From positions 1 to 64,000 of the forward strand of contig NZ_QFAY01000018.1 in NCBI RefSeq assembly GCF_017884005.1: DNA of 64,000 bases, read 5' to 3'. Positions 48,208 through 57,518 of the stretch are shown here, one piece after another. Position numbers and translations under genes: made by a program. Positions within the stretch are counted from its first letter, which is position 1, and every line of letters begins with the position of its first letter. A model generated the notes under the pieces. It saw nothing but the letters and a program-made list of their open reading frames with translations. It ran no database searches and was not told where the DNA came from. The DNA comes from Streptococcus panodentis. Its GTDB lineage: Bacteria; Bacillota; Bacilli; Lactobacillales; Streptococcaceae.

Positions 48208-48970
48208 ATTTCGTTTTGCGAAGGAAATCATCTATCAGGCTGGTGCTTTTTTGCTGGATCATCTGTACGATGATTTGGATGTGAAGCAGAAGTCCAGTCC
48301 GACCGATCTGGTCACGGAGATGGATCAAAAGATTCAGAACGATTTGGTGAAGAAGATTCTGGCCCGCTACCCCGAGGATGCCATTCTGGCGGAGGAAAAC
48401 GGGCTGCGCCACAGCATTGCGGACGGATCGGTCTGGGTGATTGACCCCATTGACGGCACGACCAATTTCATTACCCAGAAGGCTGATTTTGCGATTATGC
48501 TGGCCTATTTTGAAAATGGAATCGGTCAGTTCGGCCTGATTTATGATGTGACCAGAGACCAGCTCTATCATGGCGGCGGGCTTTTTGATGTTTACTGCAA
48601 TGACAGAAAACTGCCGTTTTTTGAAAACAAGCCTTTCAGTGACTATCTGATGGCTTCCAATGCCGGCATGCTCAAGCACAATCACTGGGGATTGGCGGAT
48701 TTTTCACGGGAATGTCTGGGAGTGCGGGTCTATGGCAGTGCCGGCATCAGTTTTGCCAAGGTCCTGTCCGGCGGTCTGGTGGCTTATTTCTCCTACAACT
48801 GGCCTTGGGATTATGCGGCGGCTTATGTCATGGCAGCTAAGCTGGGCTTTGTCATTCAGACACTGGACGGCAAAGAGCCTGATTTTCAAAGGCAGGAGCC
48901 CATCATGATGGCTCCCCAGTCTAAGCTGAAAGACTTGCAGAAGTATTTAGAGAAGGGGAAAGAGCAGTGA
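48197..48970 (+). CDS. Inositol-monophosphatase-family phosphatase (SuhB-like)
   Basis: A 257-residue Mg-dependent phosphatase. Motifs: [18 protein letters not shown] (metal ligand Glu), [13 protein letters not shown] (metal-binding DPIDGT) and [12 protein letters not shown] (catalytic WDxAA). I assign a TTG start at 48197 because AGGAAG precedes it by eight bases and the protein then begins where homologues do; the only in-frame ATG upstream (48023) lies deep in UPF0223. It overlaps that gene by 11 bases. Possible substrates are inositol phosphates, pAp or NADP-like compounds. Confidence 0.85.
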   Translation: MENKFRFAKEIIYQAGAFLLDHLYDDLDVKQKSSPTDLVTEMDQKIQNDLVKKILARYPEDAILAEENGLRHSIADGSVWVIDPIDGTTNFITQKADFAIMLAYFENGIGQFGLIYDVTRDQLYHGGGLFDVYCNDRKLPFFENKPFSDYLMASNAGMLKHNHWGLADFSRECLGVRVYGSAGISFAKVLSGGLVAYFSYNWPWDYAAAYVMAAKLGFVIQTLDGKEPDFQRQEPIMMAPQSKLKDLQKYLEKGKEQ

Positions 48971-50274
48971 TGGATTTTCCGCTAGGATTTAAGGAAAAAT
49001 ATGAGAAACTGCTGGGATCAGAAGCAGCTGATTTTTGGGCGGCTTTTGACGAGGAGCCCATCGCAGCCTTTCGGACCAATCCTTTGAAAGAAGGGCAGCA
49101 GGATTTTCCTGATACCATTCCCCATACGGACTGGGGACACTACGGCAAGGTATCCGGCCGGTCGCCTGAGCACGTGACTGGTCTGGTCTATTCACAGGAG
49201 CCGGCCGCGCAGATGGTAGCGCAGGCCGCTGCTCCGGCTAAGGGCATGAAAGTGCTGGATCTGGCTGCCGCTCCCGGCGGCAAGTCTACCCATCTGCTTT
49301 CTTTTCTGGACAATACCGGCCTTTTAGTGGCCAATGAGATCAGCAGCAAGCGGGCCAAGATTCTGGCGGAGAACCTTGAGCGTTTCGGAGCCAGAAATGC
49401 CGTGATCACCAATGAATCAGCTGATCGTCTGGCAGCTGTCTTTCAGGGGTATTTTGACCTGATTGTGCTGGATGCTCCCTGCTCAGGTGAGGGGATGTTC
49501 CGCAAGCAGCCGGAGGCCGCCCAGTACTGGACACCGGACTATCCTGCCAGCTGTGCCCGCCTTCAGCGAGAGATTCTGACGGATGCGGTCAAAATGCTGG
49601 CACCCGGCGGACAGCTCCTTTATTCGACCTGTACTTGGGCGCCGGAGGAAAATGAAGAAATGGTTGCCTGGCTCTTGCAGGAATTTCCGCTGGAATTGCA
49701 GGAAATTCCGAAAATCAACGGCATGACAGAAGGGATTGGCTTTCCGCAGACAGCCCGCATGTATCCGCATCATTTTCGGGGCGAGGGGCAGTTTGCGGCG
49801 AAATTCCGCTTTACCTGTGACCATACCTGCAAGAAAATCAAGCCCTTTCGGCATCGTCTGACAGCCCAACAGCAGCAACTCTGGCAGGACTTTCAGAAAA
49901 AGCACCTAAAGGCTGACCTGACAGGTGATTTGCAGACTTTTGGGGATCATCTCTATCTGCTGCCTGCCGGGCTCCCGGATATGTCCAAGCTGAGGATCGT
50001 CCGCAACGGCCTGCATCTGGGGCAGTTCAAAAAGAATCGCTTTGAGCCGAGCTTTGCTCTCGGTCTGGCTCTCAAACCCAGCGAAGTAAAAAAGTGCGTC
50101 AAAATTGACCGGCAGGATTTCCAAAAATATGCTGCCGGTGAGACTCTGGTGCTGCCTCAAAGCCTTGCGAATGGCTGGTATCAGCTGGTTTTGGAGGGCA
50201 ATGGTCTGGGCTTTGCCAAGGTCACTGGGACAACCTTGAAAAATTTTTTTCCCAAGGGTCTGCGATTTAGGTAA
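48970..50274 (+). CDS. RNA (cytosine-C5)-methyltransferase, NOL1/NOP2/Sun family (RsmF-like)
   Basis: A 434-residue SAM-dependent methyltransferase. LDLAAAPGGKSTHLLSF is the SAM-binding motif I, DAPCSGEGMFRK holds one conserved Cys, and STCTWAPEENEEMV the second, which is the pair used in the m5C mechanism. The C-terminal 130 residues (from about 305) form the RsmF-type accessory/PUA-like domain. ATG 48970 overlaps the previous stop by one base (TGATG). The target is probably 16S rRNA; the exact position is not deducible. Confidence 0.88.
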   Translation: MDFPLGFKEKYEKLLGSEAADFWAAFDEEPIAAFRTNPLKEGQQDFPDTIPHTDWGHYGKVSGRSPEHVTGLVYSQEPAAQMVAQAAAPAKGMKVLDLAAAPGGKSTHLLSFLDNTGLLVANEISSKRAKILAENLERFGARNAVITNESADRLAAVFQGYFDLIVLDAPCSGEGMFRKQPEAAQYWTPDYPASCARLQREILTDAVKMLAPGGQLLYSTCTWAPEENEEMVAWLLQEFPLELQEIPKINGMTEGIGFPQTARMYPHHFRGEGQFAAKFRFTCDHTCKKIKPFRHRLTAQQQQLWQDFQKKHLKADLTGDLQTFGDHLYLLPAGLPDMSKLRIVRNGLHLGQFKKNRFEPSFALGLALKPSEVKKCVKIDRQDFQKYAAGETLVLPQSLANGWYQLVLEGNGLGFAKVTGTTLKNFFPKGLRFR

Positions 50275-50391
50275 AATATTAGGAAAAGCTGCTATTATAT
50301 GATATAGTTGAAGGTGTGAAGGCATGGCCAGCAGTGACTTCAGAATGGCAAGGCTTTTTCGACCTCTTCATTTTATTTAAGGAGAAATCTT

Positions 50392-51273
50392 TTGAACACA
50401 TTCAAAAAAATAATCTTGTCGGCGGCGGCGCTGACTCTGGGTCTGGCTCTTTCAGCCTGTTCGTCTTGGATTGACCGCGGTGAGTCCATGACGGCGGTCG
50501 GCTCAACTGCTCTGCAGCCTTTGGTAGAAGCAGCGGCGGATGAGTTTGCTTCCAACAATATTGGCAAAATTGTCAATGTCCAGGGCGGCGGTTCTGGTAC
50601 GGGGCTTTCGCAGGTTCAGTCCGGTGCGGTAGAAGTCGGCAATTCCGATGTTTTTGCGGAGGAAAAAGACGGCATTGATGCTTCGGCTCTGGTGGACCAT
50701 AAGGTTGCCGTGGCCGGTCTTGCAGTGATTGTCAATAAAGAAGTCGATGTTGACAATCTGACGGCCGAGCAGCTGCAGAAGATATTTGCCGGTGAGATTA
50801 CCAACTGGAATCAGGTCGGCGGCAAGGACCTGGAGATTTCCATCATCAATCGGGCTGCCAGCTCTGGTTCGCGGGCGACTTTTGACAGCGTCATTATGGA
50901 TGGAAAAACTGCAGTACAGAGTCAGGAGCAGGACTCAAACGGTATGGTGAAGTCCATCGTGTCTCAGACACCAGGGGCGATTTCTTATCTGGCTTTTGCC
51001 TATGTGGATGATTCGGTGAAGACCATCAAGCTGAATGGCTATGAGCCTACTGCTGAAAATGTAACGACCAACAGCTGGCCGCTCTGGTCTTATGAGCATA
51101 TGTATACACAGGGAGAGCCTTCGGGTCTGGCGGCTGAATTTCTGGAGTACATGCTGTCTGACGATGTTCAGAAGGGGATTGTATCCAGCATGGGCTATAT
51201 TTCTATCAATGATATGAAAGTCAGCAAGGATGCTGATGGGAATGTCACAGCAATAGAAGGAGATTCAAAATGA
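50392..51273 (+). CDS. pstS: Phosphate ABC transporter substrate-binding lipoprotein PstS
   Basis: A 293-residue phosphate receptor anchored outside the membrane. The signal peptide ends in the lipobox LALSAC (lipidated Cys about 23). [18 protein letters not shown] and [22 protein letters not shown] are the phosphate-binding loops, and [13 protein letters not shown] a third. The start is TTG 50392 behind AAGGAGAAA; no ATG is available nearby. It heads the six-gene pst-phoU operon, in streptococci induced by phosphate limitation through the PnpRS system. Confidence 0.93.
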   Translation: MNTFKKIILSAAALTLGLALSACSSWIDRGESMTAVGSTALQPLVEAAADEFASNNIGKIVNVQGGGSGTGLSQVQSGAVEVGNSDVFAEEKDGIDASALVDHKVAVAGLAVIVNKEVDVDNLTAEQLQKIFAGEITNWNQVGGKDLEISIINRAASSGSRATFDSVIMDGKTAVQSQEQDSNGMVKSIVSQTPGAISYLAFAYVDDSVKTIKLNGYEPTAENVTTNSWPLWSYEHMYTQGEPSGLAAEFLEYMLSDDVQKGIVSSMGYISINDMKVSKDADGNVTAIEGDSK

Positions 51274-52187
51274 AAAATGAGGAATTAACCAAAAAGTTGT
51301 TATCGCCTTCTAAGAATTCTCGCTTGGAGAAGTTTGGCCGCTATCTGACTTTTGCCTGTCTGTCACTGATTGTGGTGATTGTGGCTATGATTCTAATTTT
51401 CGTTGCTCAGAAAGGTTTATCCACTTTCTTTGTCAACGGCGTTAATGTTTTTGATTTTCTTTTTGGTGGTGTCTGGAATCCTTCTGGTAAGGAATTCGGT
51501 GCCCTGCCAATGATTTTAGGCTCCTTTATCGTTACTATTCTATCTGCTCTGATAGCAACTCCCTTTGCGATTGGTGCAGCTGTCTTTATGACAGAGGTTT
51601 CTCCAAAAGGAGCAAAGATACTGCAACCTGCGATTGAGCTTTTAGTTGGTATTCCGTCTGTTGTTTATGGATTTATCGGTCTGCAAATCGTAGTACCTTT
51701 TGTCCGTACAGTCTTTGGCGGTACGGGTTTTGGGATTTTGTCTGGTATTTTTGTGCTCTTTGTCATGATTTTGCCAACAGTAACCTTTATGACGACGGAC
51801 AGTCTGCGTGCTGTGCCACGCCACTACCGTGAAGCAAGTCTGGCTATGGGCGCAACGCGCTGGCAGACTATTTGGCGGGTAACACTCAAGGCTGCTCGCT
51901 CAGGTATTTTTACAGCTGTGGTCTTTGGAATGGCGCGTGCTTTCGGTGAAGCTTTAGCTATCCAGATGGTCGTGGGTAACTCTGCGGTGATTCCAACCTC
52001 TTTGACAACGCCAGCAGCTACATTGACTTCTGTCTTGACCATGGGAATCGGAAATACCGTTATGGGAACAGTGGACAATAACGTTCTCTGGTCTCTGGCT
52101 CTGGTGCTCTTGATGATGAGCTTAGCCTTTAACAGTGTGATTAAACTAATTACAAAAGAAAGAGGTAAGAAAAACTATGCACGCTAA
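51270..52187 (+). CDS. pstC: Phosphate ABC transporter permease PstC
   Basis: A 305-residue membrane protein with six helices and the EAA loop [20 protein letters not shown]. It pairs with PstA to form the phosphate channel. The start overlaps the pstS stop by four bases. Codon use is less GC-rich than pstS. Confidence 0.93.
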   Translation: MKNEELTKKLLSPSKNSRLEKFGRYLTFACLSLIVVIVAMILIFVAQKGLSTFFVNGVNVFDFLFGGVWNPSGKEFGALPMILGSFIVTILSALIATPFAIGAAVFMTEVSPKGAKILQPAIELLVGIPSVVYGFIGLQIVVPFVRTVFGGTGFGILSGIFVLFVMILPTVTFMTTDSLRAVPRHYREASLAMGATRWQTIWRVTLKAARSGIFTAVVFGMARAFGEALAIQMVVGNSAVIPTSLTTPAATLTSVLTMGIGNTVMGTVDNNVLWSLALVLLMMSLAFNSVIKLITKERGKKNYAR

Positions 52188-53061
52188 GAAATTAGATAAA
52201 TTGGCGACTGGTGTTCTCTATACAATAGCGAGTATCATTGTTGCCATCCTTGCCTCTCTCATCCTCTATATCTTAGTTAGAGGATTGCCGCATGTTTCTT
52301 GGTCTTTCTTGACAGGGAAATCCTCTTCTTACCAAGCTGGCGGTGGTATTGGGATTCAGCTATACAATTCCTTCTTCCTGCTGGTAATTACTCTGATTAT
52401 CTCTGTGCCTCTTTCTATGGGGGCTGGGGTTTATCTGTCAGAGTATGCTAAGAAAGGCCCAGTGACCAACTTTGTCCGCACCTGTATTGAAATTCTATCT
52501 TCACTGCCTTCGGTAGTGGTAGGGCTCTTTGGTTATTTGATCTTTGTTGTCCAGTTTGAGTATGGCTTCTCAATCATTTCTGGTGCCTTGGCTCTGACAG
52601 TCTTCAATCTGCCACAGATGACGCGGAATGTCGAAGACAGCCTGCGCCATGTCCATCATACGCAACGTGAAGCTGGTTTGGCCTTGGGAATTTCCCGCTG
52701 GGAAACGGTCCTGCATGTGGTCATCCCAGAAGCTTTGCCTAGTATTGTGACAGGGATTGTACTGGCTTCTGGTCGTATCTTTGGTGAAGCAGCGGCCTTG
52801 ATTTATACAGCAGGTCAGTCAGCTCCAGCTCTTGACTGGTCAAACTGGAATATTTTTAGCGTTACTAGTCCTATCTCTATCTTCCGTCAGGCTGAGACCT
52901 TGGCTGTCCATATCTGGAAGGTCAACAGCGAGGGAACAATTCCTGATGGAACGGCTGTTTCTGCAGGTTCAGCAGCGGTTCTCCTGATCTTCATTTTGAT
53001 TTTCAATCTTGGAGCCCGCAAACTAGGTAGCTATCTGCATAAGAAATTAACCTCTGCTTAA
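52177..53061 (+). CDS. pstA: Phosphate ABC transporter permease PstA
   Basis: A 294-residue permease with six helices and the EAA segment [36 protein letters not shown] and [15 protein letters not shown] are typical PstA sequences. It overlaps pstC by 11 bases, and pstB follows after 10. Confidence 0.93.
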   Translation: MHAKKLDKLATGVLYTIASIIVAILASLILYILVRGLPHVSWSFLTGKSSSYQAGGGIGIQLYNSFFLLVITLIISVPLSMGAGVYLSEYAKKGPVTNFVRTCIEILSSLPSVVVGLFGYLIFVVQFEYGFSIISGALALTVFNLPQMTRNVEDSLRHVHHTQREAGLALGISRWETVLHVVIPEALPSIVTGIVLASGRIFGEAAALIYTAGQSAPALDWSNWNIFSVTSPISIFRQAETLAVHIWKVNSEGTIPDGTAVSAGSAAVLLIFILIFNLGARKLGSYLHKKLTSA

Positions 53062-53071
53062 AGGAGAAGAA

Positions 53072-53875
53072 ATGACAGAATATAATTGGAATGAAAAACA
53101 TATCATTACTTTTCCTGAAGAAAAGGTAGCCCTGTCGACCAAGGATTTGCATGTTTACTATGGTAAAAAGGAATCCATCAAGGGCATTGATATGCAGTTT
53201 GAAAAAAATAAAATCACTGCTTTGATTGGCCCGTCTGGATCAGGGAAATCCACCTATCTTCGCAGCCTCAACCGCATGAACGATACTATTGATATTGCCA
53301 ATGTGACTGGTGAGATTCTCTATGAGGGGATTGATGTCAATCGGCCGGAAATCAATGTCTATGAGATGCGCAAGCACATCGGCATGGTCTTTCAGAGGCC
53401 CAATCCTTTTGCCAAATCCATTTATCACAATATCACCTTTGCCCATGAGCGGGCCGGTGTCAAGGATAAGAAGGTTCTGGATGAAATCGTGGAGACCTCG
53501 CTCAAGCAAGCAGCTCTCTGGGATCAGGTCAAGGACGACCTGCACAAGTCTGCTCTGACCCTGTCAGGCGGTCAGCAGCAGCGGCTCTGCATTGCCCGGG
53601 CCATCTCCGTCAAGCCGGACATTCTGCTCATGGATGAGCCGGCCTCTGCCCTGGATCCGATTGCGACCATGCAGCTGGAAGAAACGATGTTTGAGCTCAA
53701 GAATGACTATACCATTATCATTGTGACCCACAACATGCAGCAGGCTGCCCGGGCCAGTGATTATACAGGATTTTTCTATCTGGGCGACTTGATCGAATAC
53801 GACAAGACCGCCAATATCTTCCAGAATGCCAAACTGCGCTCCACCAATGACTATGTATCCGGCCATTTTGGCTAA
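53072..53875 (+). CDS. pstB: Phosphate ABC transporter ATPase PstB, copy 1
   Basis: A 267-residue ATPase with Walker [11 protein letters not shown]-loop VFQRPNPF, signature LSGGQQQRL, Walker [14 protein letters not shown] and switch [12 protein letters not shown]. Compared with copy 2 it has about 16 extra N-terminal residues. It energises PstCA. A 71-base gap to copy 2 includes an unusual run of G residues (53882-53890). Confidence 0.93.
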   Translation: MTEYNWNEKHIITFPEEKVALSTKDLHVYYGKKESIKGIDMQFEKNKITALIGPSGSGKSTYLRSLNRMNDTIDIANVTGEILYEGIDVNRPEINVYEMRKHIGMVFQRPNPFAKSIYHNITFAHERAGVKDKKVLDEIVETSLKQAALWDQVKDDLHKSALTLSGGQQQRLCIARAISVKPDILLMDEPASALDPIATMQLEETMFELKNDYTIIIVTHNMQQAARASDYTGFFYLGDLIEYDKTANIFQNAKLRSTNDYVSGHFG

Positions 53876-53946
53876 ACATTGGAGGGGGGGCGCAGGATGC
53901 GGCGATGCCTTTCCGATAAACGCTAATAAAAATAAAGGAAAAACGA

Positions 53947-54705
53947 ATGACAGAACCTATTTTGCAAGTCAAGGACTTGTCGGTTTATTATAATAAAAAG
54001 AAGGCTTTAAACAGTGTGTCACTGGATTTTATGCCCAATGAAATCACGGCCTTAATCGGACCGTCGGGATCCGGCAAATCAACCTTGCTCAAGGCCATCA
54101 ACCGCATGGGGGATTTGAATCCCGAAGTGACAACGACTGGGACAGTCATTTACAACAGCCACAATATTTATGGTCCGCGGACAGATACGGTGGAGCTGCG
54201 CAAGGAGATTGGTATGGTCTTTCAGCAGCCCAATCCTTTTCCGATGACCATTTATGAGAATGTGGTCTATGGCCTGCGCATCAATGGTGTCAAGGACAAA
54301 AATATTTTAGATGAAGCAGTCGAGCGCTCCCTTATCGGGGCATCTATCTGGGATGAGGTGAAGGACCGCCTGCATGATTCGGCTATCGGTCTCTCCGGCG
54401 GTCAGCAGCAGCGGGTCTGTGTGGCCCGGGTATTGGCGACCAGTCCGAAAATCATCCTGCTGGATGAGCCAACCTCAGCGCTGGATCCGATTTCTGCCGG
54501 AAAGATTGAGGAAACGCTGTACGGTCTGAAAGACAAGTACACCATGCTGCTGGTCACCCGCTCCATGCAGCAGGCATCACGGATTTCCGAAAGGACCGGC
54601 TTCTTCCTAGGGGGCGATCTGATTGAGTTTAACGAGACGAAAAAGATGTTCCTCAGTCCTGAACATCAGGAAACAGAAGACTATATCACCGGTAAGTTTG
54701 GCTAA
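53947..54705 (+). CDS. pstB: Phosphate ABC transporter ATPase PstB, copy 2
   Basis: A 252-residue paralogue of copy 1 with all ATPase motifs ([38 protein letters not shown]). The switch segment reads [11 protein letters not shown]: the H-loop His found in copy 1 (VTHNMQQ) is Arg here. The two ATPases may act as a heterodimer with one weakened site. Two pstB genes are normal in streptococci. Confidence 0.92.
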   Translation: MTEPILQVKDLSVYYNKKKALNSVSLDFMPNEITALIGPSGSGKSTLLKAINRMGDLNPEVTTTGTVIYNSHNIYGPRTDTVELRKEIGMVFQQPNPFPMTIYENVVYGLRINGVKDKNILDEAVERSLIGASIWDEVKDRLHDSAIGLSGGQQQRVCVARVLATSPKIILLDEPTSALDPISAGKIEETLYGLKDKYTMLLVTRSMQQASRISERTGFFLGGDLIEFNETKKMFLSPEHQETEDYITGKFG

Positions 54706-54731
54706 ACAGCTGCAGAAGAGAAAGGAATTTT

Positions 54732-55385
54732 ATGCTTAGAGTACAATTTGAAGAAGATTTAGAAAAACTTCATAATCAATTCTATGCGATGGGAAACGAA
54801 GTCCTATCGCAGATTAACCGAACGGTTCGTGCCTTTGTCACACATGACCGTGAACTGGCTCGTCAGGTCATTGAAGACGACGCTGAAGTCAATGAATACG
54901 AGGTGAAACTGGAGAAGAAATCTCTAGAAATCATCGCCCTGCAGCAACCTGTGTCTCAGGATTTGCGAACCGTTATCACCGTGCTGAAAGCCAGCAGTGA
55001 TTTGGAACGCATGGGCGACCACGCTGTATCTATCGCCAAAGCTACTGTTCGGATGAAGGGAGAAGTCCGCATCGAGTCTGTAGAAGATGCCATCAGCAAG
55101 ATGGGGCGCGATGTTAAGAATTTCGTCGAAGAAACCCTGAACGTCTACCTCAATGGAAATGTAGACCAAGCCTATGCAGTAGCAGCTCTAGATGAGAAAA
55201 TCAACCAATACTTTGATGATATTCGCGATCTTGCTACTGAGGAAATCAAACAAAATCCAGAGCTGATTGTGACTGGCCGTGACTACTTCCAAGTTATCTC
55301 TTACTTGGAACGAATCGGCGACTATGCCAAGAATATCTGTGAATGGGTTGTTTACTTTGAGACAGGTAAGATTATTGAATTATAG
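54732..55385 (+). CDS. phoU: Phosphate signalling regulator PhoU
   Basis: A 217-residue protein with two PhoU three-helix repeats (the metal-binding segments SSDLERMGDHAVSIAK and ISYLERIGDYAKNICEW). It links PstSCAB activity to the histidine kinase and limits phosphate uptake. Last gene of the operon, 26 bases after pstB copy 2. Confidence 0.94.
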   Translation: MLRVQFEEDLEKLHNQFYAMGNEVLSQINRTVRAFVTHDRELARQVIEDDAEVNEYEVKLEKKSLEIIALQQPVSQDLRTVITVLKASSDLERMGDHAVSIAKATVRMKGEVRIESVEDAISKMGRDVKNFVEETLNVYLNGNVDQAYAVAALDEKINQYFDDIRDLATEEIKQNPELIVTGRDYFQVISYLERIGDYAKNICEWVVYFETGKIIEL

Positions 55386-55390
55386 CCTTT

Positions 55391-55545
55391 TACAGTCTTT
55401 TCCTTTGCTTTTCACTCCCCCGGACTGTTGCAAGGCGAGTTAACGACATAATAAAAGAGGAACAAATGACGATATGAGGCTCTCCGCACGATTTGCTTCA
55501 ACAGTCTGTTGGAGCTGACGAAGTTTGAAGAGTATCAAATGATAA
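55391..55545. repeat. Degenerate repeat mosaic (families B and C)
   Basis: TACAGTCTTTTCCTTTGCTTTT (55391) resembles a family B end and GTTAACGACATAATAAAAGAG (about 55439) matches the interior of the 29731 element. GTTTGAAGAGTATCAAATG (about 55524) is an inverted family C core. No gene is present. Confidence 0.5.
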
Positions 55546-55552
55546 AAATAGA

Positions 55553-55587
55553 CGAAGCTGGGTACGGTTGTCCCAGCCTCGTTTTTT
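55553..55587. terminator. Bidirectional terminator between phoU and the permease gene
   Basis: CGAAGCTGGG / CCCAGCCTCG with one mismatch, T run on the plus strand and A run on the minus. It serves the convergent pst operon and the permease. Confidence 0.75.
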
Positions 55588-57031
55588 AATTTTTTGCTTT
55601 TTGCTCTCTGCGTGCCAGCCATGGCAGGATTAAGCCGATGGCGAGGAGAAGGACCGGCGTGATGATGTTTGTTAGGAAAGTAAACCACCATTCAGTCGGC
55701 TGTTTGCCCATGTCTATCTGCGGAAACATTCCCAGTATACAGGCAAAAGCTGTAAAGCAGAATCCCCAGCCTCCGATAAGAATGCCTAGTTTTTTATTCT
55801 TGATAAAGATGTATTGGGCATTCTTGTATTGATCCCAATTCCGATAGAGGAAGATAAAGGCCAGGAAAACCCACAGATAGGATGTTGGCAGCACGATAGC
55901 ATTCAGATTTGTCAGCCAGTGCACGATACTGTCGATTTGCTTCAGTCCGAGAAGCGGGAGGGCTATCAGAATGCTGACCAATACTCCTGTTAGGATGTAG
56001 CCATTGACCAGTGTACCGGTCTTGCTGCGTTTTCGCAGCCAGCCGGGGATAAAGTCCTTATCAGCACTGCCGAGGAAAATTTGCATATGGGAATCCACAT
56101 TGAGAGCCAATACGGAAGCTTGTCCCAGAAACTGAGTCACTGCATAGATGAAGACCAATAAACGGCCGATACCCCAGTGCTGGCCAAGGACGTCAAAGGC
56201 TTGATAAGCACCGTTGCGCATCAGGTCAGCAGGGATGTTATTGCTGTCAAAGAGCATGGCCATTCCAAAGGAGCCAAAGATGGCACAGACCCCAACCATG
56301 ATGACCATGGCAATCATGCCTTTGGGAAATTCTTTGGCGGGGTTTTTGGCTTTGTTGACATAAGGAGACATTGACTCGGCACCGCCGACGGAAAATACGA
56401 GAAGGGCGATGGTCGTCAGGTAGACAAAGTCAAACTTAGGAATATAGGTAGAAACCTTGTCCATATTTGCCGTTGCCAGCTGCAGGTCAGGCTTGATAGC
56501 AGGCAGGGCTACAGCTAGAAGGATGAACAGAAGGGACATGACCAGCATGGAACCGCCAGCCAAGGTGCCTAGATATTTTAAGGCTTTGAGGCCCTTGGTG
56601 GACAGGTAGAGCAGGAGAAGGAAGGCCAGCAGTTCCAGTCCAACCAGAGCAGGCGTTGACAGTGAGCTGAGGAAATCCCCATTCCCCTGCACGATCCAAC
56701 CCAAAGAAATCAGGATAACCTGAGACTTCTGAGCCAGATAAGGAATCTGCGTCACCCAGTAAGTCCAAGCAGCAAAGAAGGCCAGACGCTTGGTGGAAGT
56801 ATTGGCAATCCAGTCCGTTACCCCGCCTTCCTGCTCCTTGAACGTAGCGCCGAGCTGACCGACCATGAGGGCATAAGGAATCAGGTAGATGACGAGGATG
56901 ATGACCCAAGAGGTCACGACACTCAGTCCCTGCTGGGCGTAGTTATTGACGACATTTCCCAGCCCCCATACCAAATTGAAGGCGATTAATGAAATCATCG
57001 CCCAATTCAGCTGTTTATTGTTCTTTTCCAT
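55586..57031 (-). CDS. APC-superfamily amino-acid permease
   Basis: A 481-residue transporter with about twelve membrane helices. The N-terminal segment ISLIAFNLVWGLGNVVNNYAQ corresponds to the unwound first helix of APC carriers, and VFSVGGAESMSPYVNKAKNP to the helix-6 region typical of glutamate/GABA-antiporter-like permeases. Translation starts behind GGAGGTGG on the minus strand. It is convergent with phoU and divergent from pepN. The substrate is unassigned. Confidence 0.85.
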   Translation of the reverse strand: MEKNNKQLNWAMISLIAFNLVWGLGNVVNNYAQQGLSVVTSWVIILVIYLIPYALMVGQLGATFKEQEGGVTDWIANTSTKRLAFFAAWTYWVTQIPYLAQKSQVILISLGWIVQGNGDFLSSLSTPALVGLELLAFLLLLYLSTKGLKALKYLGTLAGGSMLVMSLLFILLAVALPAIKPDLQLATANMDKVSTYIPKFDFVYLTTIALLVFSVGGAESMSPYVNKAKNPAKEFPKGMIAMVIMVGVCAIFGSFGMAMLFDSNNIPADLMRNGAYQAFDVLGQHWGIGRLLVFIYAVTQFLGQASVLALNVDSHMQIFLGSADKDFIPGWLRKRSKTGTLVNGYILTGVLVSILIALPLLGLKQIDSIVHWLTNLNAIVLPTSYLWVFLAFIFLYRNWDQYKNAQYIFIKNKKLGILIGGWGFCFTAFACILGMFPQIDMGKQPTEWWFTFLTNIITPVLLLAIGLILPWLARREQKAKN

Positions 57032-57518
57032 AGTACCACCTCCTTAAAATGATTAGGAAAAGATACTTCATATGTTAATTATACCACTGATTTTCTAAAA
57101 AAAGAAAGCGTTTACCATATATTTAGAAAAATATATTTAGGATAAGTTGCAAAAGCCTGCTGTATCAGGAAACAAAAGGAGAGATTGTTTATGCCGGACT
57201 TACTCGGAAAGCGTAAGCTGAATCCCTTGGCCTTCAGTGGCCGGCACACAAGCAAACGATTCCGTCTTTTCGTTTGAGGCAGGGGCATAAACTGACAAAG
57301 TAAGTGTCAAAAACAGCTTGGGATTTGGCTTCCTCTGGCCAGCAGCTAGAAAGGAAGACTGGCTGACAAGATTGAAGACTTCGTCTGACCGATTTTTGTC
57401 CTGCTCACAGGGCTTCTCTGCCACCCATTTATGACGAATTCAGTTAAATATGTTACAATGTTAAAAGATGATACCAAGCAGCGCCGGGAGCTCTGCTAGG
57501 TTAGATGAGGAGAAAAAT
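57032..57518. other. Intergenic region between the permease and pepN
   Basis: 487 bases. The AT-rich part to 57140 probably holds the minus-strand permease promoter. 57180-57420 is GC-richer with no convincing frame and no recognised repeat; it may be the relic of a lost gene. The pepN promoter has the extended -10 TGTTACAAT (57451-57459). GAGGAGAAA (57507-57515) is the pepN ribosome-binding site. Confidence 0.5.
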
